Source of the DNA: DASTFP01 sp963744345
GTDB lineage: Bacteria > Verrucomicrobiota > Verrucomicrobiia > Chthoniobacterales > Terrimicrobiaceae
DNA length: 64,000 nucleotides
Reading direction: 5' to 3'
NCBI GenBank assembly: GCA_963744345.1
Contig: CAVUTD010000029.1
Location: forward strand, 1 to 64,000
The notes under the pieces were generated by a model. It did no database searches, was not told where the DNA came from, and worked only from the letters and a program-made list of their open reading frames with translations. Positions 59,570-64,000 of this stretch are shown here, in pieces (positions within the stretch are counted from its first letter, which is position 1; each line of letters starts with the position of its first letter). Made by a program: the position numbers and the translations under genes.

Positions 59570-60558
59570 GCATTGACTATGGCCCTCAGTTGATCTCTCA
59601 CCTTGGAGAAGCTGAGGCACTGCACGGCAAGATCGCGCGATTTCTGGACCGTTTCGCGATAAAAATTATCGTCCTCTAGGAGCTGTTCTGCCAACTGGAC
59701 TACGGATTCGACGCCTCGGTCGACGCCGGTCAAACTGGGAAAGGCGAGCTTGTCGATGGCACCGTCCCCTCCGAGACAAGGCACACCGCACAGCAGAGCG
59801 TCCCCGGCGACCTGGCCTGGCACAGCGCTGCGATCGAGCTGAAAAACAAGGCGGTGCCGCGCCATCAAACAGAGATAATCTCTGTAGGGGAGCTTCCCGG
59901 CGATGACACTTAGATTGCGACCAATCGAGCGCAGCAAGCGTGCGCCAGTCCAACCCTCTGTGTTGAGGACGGTTACTGGTTGCCCCAAATCCGGCACGCT
60001 GCTCAGGGCAAGGAAATGGTTCCGGGAGGGAACTTTGAATTCGCGTGTGCCGATGAAGATCCCCCGCCTTCGCGCCATCGGGAGGGAGAAATCCCAGGCG
60101 GATTCCTCGACAGGGTACGGAGTCGGAACGAAGCCTCCGCGACCGCACCCGCCGGCTCGGTAAAGCGGTACAAGTTCCGTTGTGCTGGAAACAAAGCCAT
60201 CGACCTCTTTGCAAATCATGCGAAATTTATGATTGAAGCGCGGCTTGGCGAGCACACGGGAAACTTGAGGAAGTCCGGATTCCTTCCAGGAAATCACGAC
60301 CCGTTTGCCGTGCTTGCGAAGCTTCCGAAGGGCATGCAGGGCCTGGTTAAGGCCATCCTTGCGAAGCAACACCAACACGCAGCGAACCGTTTCCGGTATC
60401 TCATCCGCGTCCCGATATAGGCCGCTCTGACAACATGCAGCATAGGCATGATAGTTGACCGGGGCATGACCGAAATCCGAAGGAAGACCTGCACCGTTGG
60501 CGAAGATTTGCGCGCGGTCGCGTCCGCCAGGATTGAGAACTGCGAACGCCGGATCCAA
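59566..60558 (-). CDS. Glycosyltransferase-like protein
   Basis: The likely protein begins at TTG 60558 (LDPAFAVLNPGGRDRAQIFA) directly after the mazG stop, about 330 residues. It shows the layout of a GT-B glycosyltransferase: an N-terminal half with ETVRCVLVLLRKDGLNQALH, then RRGIFIGTREFKVPSRNHFL, TVLNTEGWTGARLLRSIG and the C-terminal sugar-nucleotide region CLMARHRLVFQLDRSAVPGQ with VAGDALLCGVPCLGGDGAID. Acceptor and donor are unknown. Its stop overlaps the ispH stop by four bases on opposite strands. The start remains uncertain. Confidence 0.65.
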   Translation of the reverse strand: MDPAFAVLNPGGRDRAQIFANGAGLPSDFGHAPVNYHAYAACCQSGLYRDADEIPETVRCVLVLLRKDGLNQALHALRKLRKHGKRVVISWKESGLPQVSRVLAKPRFNHKFRMICKEVDGFVSSTTELVPLYRAGGCGRGGFVPTPYPVEESAWDFSLPMARRRGIFIGTREFKVPSRNHFLALSSVPDLGQPVTVLNTEGWTGARLLRSIGRNLSVIAGKLPYRDYLCLMARHRLVFQLDRSAVPGQVAGDALLCGVPCLGGDGAIDKLAFPSLTGVDRGVESVVQLAEQLLEDDNFYRETVQKSRDLAVQCLSFSKVRDQLRAIVNA

Positions 60559-60565
60559 AGGGCCG

Positions 60566-61339
60566 CTAAGTTGTGACGTCGAGCTTGTTCTTGTCCCAAA
60601 GAGCATTGATCTGCACAGGCGACGTCTGCTCGATTCTTCCGCCGCCGGCAAGGATCTCCGCCTCAACGGCTCGAAAACGAAGGACAAACTTTCGCGTGGC
60701 GCGAACAAGGGATGTTTCGGCATCGACACCTAGCTTTCGAGCGAGATTGACCACGCTAAACAGAAGATCTCCCAACTCTCCCTCGATTTGATCCCGTCGA
60801 GCGCACGCGATCGCCTCGCGCAGCTCGCTAGTTTCCTCGACGACCTTGTCGAACACTTCCGACACATCATTCCAATCAAAACCTACTCTGGCCGCCTCCT
60901 TCTGGACGTGCTGCGCTTGGAGCAGCGCTGGGAATGCGGATGGCGGATCAACGATCAGAGAGGAGGTTTCACCCTTTTCGGTGCGCTTGATCTTTTGCCA
61001 AAGATCGCGAACTTGCGCGCTTCCGCTCACGCTAACCTCGCCGAACACATGGGGATGGCGACGGATGAGTTTCTCGCAAATTGCCTCGACCACGTCCTCG
61101 AAACTGAAAGCCTGTCGCTCCGCTGCCATGTGAGCATGCATCACGACATGAAGAAGTAAATCGCCCAACTCTTCGCGCAAATTACGATCGTCTGCTCTCT
61201 CGATTGCCTCAATGGCTTCGTAGCATTCCTCGATAAGTGCAGCACGAAGACTTTCATGCGTCTGCTCACGATCCCAGGGACAACCTCCGGGGGAACGAAG
61301 CCGGGCGACGATTTCCCTCAACCGGGCGATGTCGCCCAT
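60566..61339 (-). CDS. mazG: Nucleoside triphosphate pyrophosphohydrolase MazG
   Basis: MazG hydrolyses NTPs to NMP and pyrophosphate, limiting misincorporation or (p)ppGpp. Two MazG domains are visible: IARLREIVARLRSPGGCPWD with REQTHESL, then IEECYEAIEAIERADDRNLR and EELGDLLLHVVMHA with the metal-binding EExxE...ExxD motif. The second is VVEETSELREAIACARRDQI with EGELGDLLFSVVNLARKL. About 257 residues, as expected. The ATG at 61337-61339 follows the DUF2270 stop by one base (TGAGATG), so the genes are coupled. Confidence 0.93.
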   Translation of the reverse strand: MGDIARLREIVARLRSPGGCPWDREQTHESLRAALIEECYEAIEAIERADDRNLREELGDLLLHVVMHAHMAAERQAFSFEDVVEAICEKLIRRHPHVFGEVSVSGSAQVRDLWQKIKRTEKGETSSLIVDPPSAFPALLQAQHVQKEAARVGFDWNDVSEVFDKVVEETSELREAIACARRDQIEGELGDLLFSVVNLARKLGVDAETSLVRATRKFVLRFRAVEAEILAGGGRIEQTSPVQINALWDKNKLDVTT

Positions 61340-61340
61340 C

Positions 61341-62189
61341 TCAGGTGCGCCAAAGCGAGGTCCGAGCTCCGTGAAACTCGCCAACTTCCTCTGTGGAAAG
61401 TCGCGACACGTATATGAGAGACACAACCACCAGAAGAATCGTCCCGAAAAAGATGATGGCCGCCACCCAGGCCGGCAACGACTGAACGGCGAGCGCACCG
61501 TAGAATGCGCCGAAGGAATCGATCGGCGGCTGGGCATGAACGAAGATCTTCAGCGTCCAGGCGACAATGATGATGAGGAAGATAAATACGTAGTTGCTCA
61601 TCCGGCGGCCGACGGCCTCAAGCTTGCTAATCTTGAAGGAAGGCAGGATGAGGTCCTCGCAGACCAGGCGCTTCCATTCTCCGACGAGCAGGTTCGGATT
61701 CTGCAAGATCATCGGCACGAGAAAATGGGACTCAACCATCCGGACTCGACCTCGAAACGCATCATAGAGGCGGTATCGCCGCGCTTCTATCCACAGGAGC
61801 ATCCAAACGTAGGCAATGTTGAAAAAGAAAACGATGTGCGGAATGCCCTTTAGGGAAAAAGAGATGGTGATGATCGACGTCGTGCTGGTGACCGCCCAGG
61901 TTGTCGTCACATCGAGACGCTGCCGCCACGACATGATGCGCCCAAGTTCGCCGCGATAAAAATGGATCATTGTGTTGACGTAGCACGCGTCCTTCAAGTT
62001 CGCCTCGACCGGGGGTGGCTTTCTGGGAGACTTCACCGCCGGCTCACTGGGCACTTCCGCGGCGGGCTTCGCAGACTGCTCCGTGGCTTGCGTGGCGGTC
62101 GACTCGGCGACTTGCTTGGCTGGCGCCTCGATTTCCGGCGCCTTCGGCGCCTCCTCCCTTGCAGGCTTACTGGGCGACTTAGTAGTCAA
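61341..62189 (-). CDS. DUF2270-domain membrane protein
   Basis: A 282-residue protein. The first ~60 residues are an alanine/proline/glutamate-rich disordered segment. The rest matches DUF2270: NTMIHFYRGELGRIMSWRQR with LDVTTTWAV, IEARRYRLYDAFRGRVRMVE and LEAVGRRMSNYVFIFLIIIV, with four helices. The function of the family is unknown. It overlaps the rhomboid-like gene by four bases and precedes mazG by one base, so the three form one operon. Confidence 0.82.
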   Translation of the reverse strand: MTTKSPSKPAREEAPKAPEIEAPAKQVAESTATQATEQSAKPAAEVPSEPAVKSPRKPPPVEANLKDACYVNTMIHFYRGELGRIMSWRQRLDVTTTWAVTSTTSIITISFSLKGIPHIVFFFNIAYVWMLLWIEARRYRLYDAFRGRVRMVESHFLVPMILQNPNLLVGEWKRLVCEDLILPSFKISKLEAVGRRMSNYVFIFLIIIVAWTLKIFVHAQPPIDSFGAFYGALAVQSLPAWVAAIIFFGTILLVVVSLIYVSRLSTEEVGEFHGARTSLWRT

Positions 62190-63025
62190 TTGCGCCGCTC
62201 CTTTTCGAGGAGAGCCGCCCTGACCCGTTCTAGCTTTTCGCGCTCGCTCCGCGTGAGGCTGCCGATCCCTTGCCTGGCTATTTTCTCCAGGATCGGGTCA
62301 ATGGAATCGTACAACTCAACTTCCTTCTCCGGCTCTCGCCGGGCCGGCTTACCACGCCGTTCCGGACGCTTTAAGGGAAGTGCGGAAACAGAAGGCAAGG
62401 AAAACGAGCGCACTCCTTCCCGCATCATCCAGACCGCGGCCACCCCGCATTCCCACCAGACAATCGACAGGCTGATCCACTGTCGAGCCGCCAGCAACTG
62501 CAGCGTGTAAATGCCAAGAAGAGCTACCGCGATCCACCGCGCCTGAATCCCGAAGAAAATCTCCGCTCCTGGATAAGTCATGGCAAAGGCCAGGAAGATG
62601 GCAAAGTGAACCGCGTCGGAGCCAGAGTAGCTGCCAACGTCGACACCGAGAAGGCTCAACAGAGAAAGCAAAACCGGAATCGCCAGAACTAAAACGGCAT
62701 ACAACCATGCGAACGCTTTTCGCCCGATGAACTTCTCGACATCACGACCGAAGAAGGCCAGCAAGACAATCTGTATGAGCGTGAACACCGCGGGTTCGTT
62801 GACAAATGCATACGTCAGGAACTGCCAGACATGGAATTTGCCTAGTGCCAGCTGCGGCGAAAACTTGAGCAATTGAAAGAACCACTCGGCGCCGGACGCG
62901 AGCGCCAGCGCCGTGAAAACCATCATGACCCCATGCGCAAACGCGATCGCGGTAGAAAGATACACCGGGACCCTGCCAACCCACGTGAGCGGCTCGCACT
63001 GCTCAAAGTTCCGGTTCGCTATCAT
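62186..63025 (-). CDS. Rhomboid-like membrane protein, probably catalytically inactive
   Basis: A 279-residue protein with six or seven helices in rhomboid order (VWQFLTYAFVNEPAVFTLIQ, FFGRDVEKFIGRKAFAWLYA, SLSIVWWECGVAAVWMM) and a soluble tail with EKIARQGIGSLTRSEREKLE, a segment often attached to rhomboids (DUF6576-like). The serine region reads YSGSDAVHFAIF instead of GASGA, and the histidine of the last helix is replaced (WWECGVAA instead of xHLGGxxxG). It is therefore probably a pseudoprotease. It starts the operon with DUF2270 and mazG. Confidence 0.75.
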   Translation of the reverse strand: MIANRNFEQCEPLTWVGRVPVYLSTAIAFAHGVMMVFTALALASGAEWFFQLLKFSPQLALGKFHVWQFLTYAFVNEPAVFTLIQIVLLAFFGRDVEKFIGRKAFAWLYAVLVLAIPVLLSLLSLLGVDVGSYSGSDAVHFAIFLAFAMTYPGAEIFFGIQARWIAVALLGIYTLQLLAARQWISLSIVWWECGVAAVWMMREGVRSFSLPSVSALPLKRPERRGKPARREPEKEVELYDSIDPILEKIARQGIGSLTRSEREKLERVRAALLEKERRN

Positions 63026-63280
63026 TTTTTGCTCACGCGTACTCTACTTCCGGCCCGCTCTTGAAACAAGAAGTAAACGTGAACTTCGCACTGCAAAATT
63101 CAAGCGGCAATTCCGATGTGCCCGTTATTGTTCGCGCCTGAGTAGCGTCGCTGCGGACCTTTTTTTCTTGCCGCGGAGGCAGTCTGGAGACCACGAGTTG
63201 CTGACCGAGGGTTGCTCGGCAAGCAAAGCGAAGCACGCTTTTGCGTTGTAAGACGCCGCGGCATTCGCGACCTTGCCAAC

Positions 63281-64000
63281 GTGCTGGAGCTCCGCGACGT
63301 CACCTTCTCCATTCGGCAAGACGCAGAGGTCAAGCCGTTGCTGGCCGCGGTGTCCGCGATTTTTCCGCGCGGGCACTTCGCGGCAGTTCTGGGTCCCTCG
63401 GGCTGCGGCAAAAGCACGCTTCTCAAAGTGATCACGGGCATCGCTCACGGGAAAGAAGAGGGAGAGATCTATTGGGACGGACGCGACCTTATTCATCATG
63501 ATTTTTCGCCTTCCGAGATCGGCTATGTGCCGCAGTTTGGCATAACCCACGAAGACCTGACTGTGCGGGAGAGCGTCGCGTATTCCATCAAGTTGCGGGT
63601 CCGAGGGATGAGCGGCGATGCTCTTGAAGAGGCCACCATCCGCCTCTTGGATGAAGTGAATATGACGGAGTTCGCGGGACGCCTCGTGCGAGTGCTTTCT
63701 GGAGGCCAAAAACGGCGCCTGGCTCTTGCGATGGAACTGGCGAGCAAACCGGCGATGCTCCTGTGCGACGAAGTGACCAGCGGTCTCGACCCGCAGTCCG
63801 AAGACGAAATCGTCGGGCTTCTTCATGGTCTCTCGCGCTCAGACGGAAGAACAGTTATCTCCGTCACGCACAGTCTAAGGCATCTGGCCTTCTATGATTC
63901 GGTGATGGTGCTCTACAATGGCATCGTTGCATACCAGGGACCTCCGGAGTTTCTCACCCACTACTTCCGGTGTGAAGATCCGCAGGATCTCTACAGCCAA
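63281..64000 (+). CDS. ABC transporter ATP-binding protein (ABCG-like), partial at window edge
   Basis: Starting at GTG 63281 the frame is open to the end of the window (240 codons). It reads LELRDVTFSIRQ, then the Walker A motif GPSGCGKSTLLKVITGIAH, Q-loop GYVPQFGITHEDLTV, signature VLSGGQKRRLALAMELASK, Walker B PAMLLCDEVTSGLDPQSED and switch VISVTHSLRHLAF. The SGGQKRR-LALAMEL form and TSGLDP are typical of ABCG/White-type ATPases that are often fused to an ABC-2 permease domain. The C-terminus, and perhaps a permease, lie beyond 64000. Confidence 0.88.
   Translation, partial: MLELRDVTFSIRQDAEVKPLLAAVSAIFPRGHFAAVLGPSGCGKSTLLKVITGIAHGKEEGEIYWDGRDLIHHDFSPSEIGYVPQFGITHEDLTVRESVAYSIKLRVRGMSGDALEEATIRLLDEVNMTEFAGRLVRVLSGGQKRRLALAMELASKPAMLLCDEVTSGLDPQSEDEIVGLLHGLSRSDGRTVISVTHSLRHLAFYDSVMVLYNGIVAYQGPPEFLTHYFRCEDPQDLYSQ

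Noticed and set aside
1..64000. Search for CRISPR arrays, rRNA genes and riboswitches
   Set aside because: No regularly spaced direct repeats with unique spacers, no rRNA-like stretches and no recognisable riboswitch upstream of queE, bioA or the arg genes were seen by eye.

Overview
The window looks like a chromosomal stretch from a Verrucomicrobiota bacterium, probably a soil Chthoniobacterales-type organism. The evidence is a 51-residue basic protein of the kind restricted to Chlamydiae and Verrucomicrobia (41502-41657), the MqnP-like UbiA prenyltransferase, the long-form IspH, and secreted and membrane proteins without obvious proteobacterial counterparts. No database search was possible, so the lineage call is an inference.

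Region 1 (1 to about 9.3 kb) is accessory and heavily decayed. An intact IS630-family element (210-1360) sits inside an outer-membrane protein gene, and excising it on paper restores one open frame. It is followed by broken pieces of unrelated genes: a truncated unknown protein, a 6-phosphogluconate dehydrogenase snippet, a lipoprotein without a start, Hsp20, a response-regulator receiver, a cupin, an IS110 transposase, an AIPR-type protein, a frameshifted calcium-binding-type protein and a TOTE-type primase. The main intact module is a DinJ-like antitoxin overlapping a MazF-like toxin (6439-6979). A possible 3' tRNA remnant (8085-8122) and a pair of near-identical 49-base repeats lie near the right side. 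About 1 kb with no convincing gene follows.

Region 2 (10.1-26.5 kb) carries polyphosphate kinase 2, an EamA transporter, a SET-domain protein overlapping a frameshifted adenylate/guanylate cyclase, an ABC-2 permease, purH, an MFS exporter, a minus-strand run (CPBP protease-comF-accD-folC-queE-hydrolase), bioA and a histidine-rich outer-membrane protein.

Region 3 (26.7-36.5 kb) begins with a collapsed amino-sugar locus (sugar MFS, PIG-L deacetylase, nagB, all broken). It continues with a flavodoxin overlapping a HmuS-like heme protein, a NUDIX protein, and a plus-strand run: secreted protein, mqnP-like ubiA, a YdbH/AsmA-like bridge protein, and a lipoprotein that appears to be a YnbE-YdbL fusion. 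The YdbH-like gene holds three in-frame tandem copies of a 351-base unit. This is the most interesting signal in the window: a putative intermembrane lipid-transport bridge lengthened by internal triplication.

Region 4 (36.6-64 kb) is dense housekeeping DNA: gatB-cvpA-aroC, tRNA-Arg(CCU), ridA-rluB, a SUF-type Fe-S set (rhodanese-like, NifU-like, SufT), psd-pssA, a proton pyrophosphatase, argF-argD, a TPR protein, aldose epimerase, a GGQ release-factor-like protein, purC, xerD, a Bax-inhibitor-1 protein, accA, a LysM protein with a dead-looking L,D-transpeptidase domain, an apparently active L,D-transpeptidase with ispH, a glycosyltransferase, mazG, DUF2270 and a rhomboid-like pseudoprotease. 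An ABC ATPase runs off the right edge.
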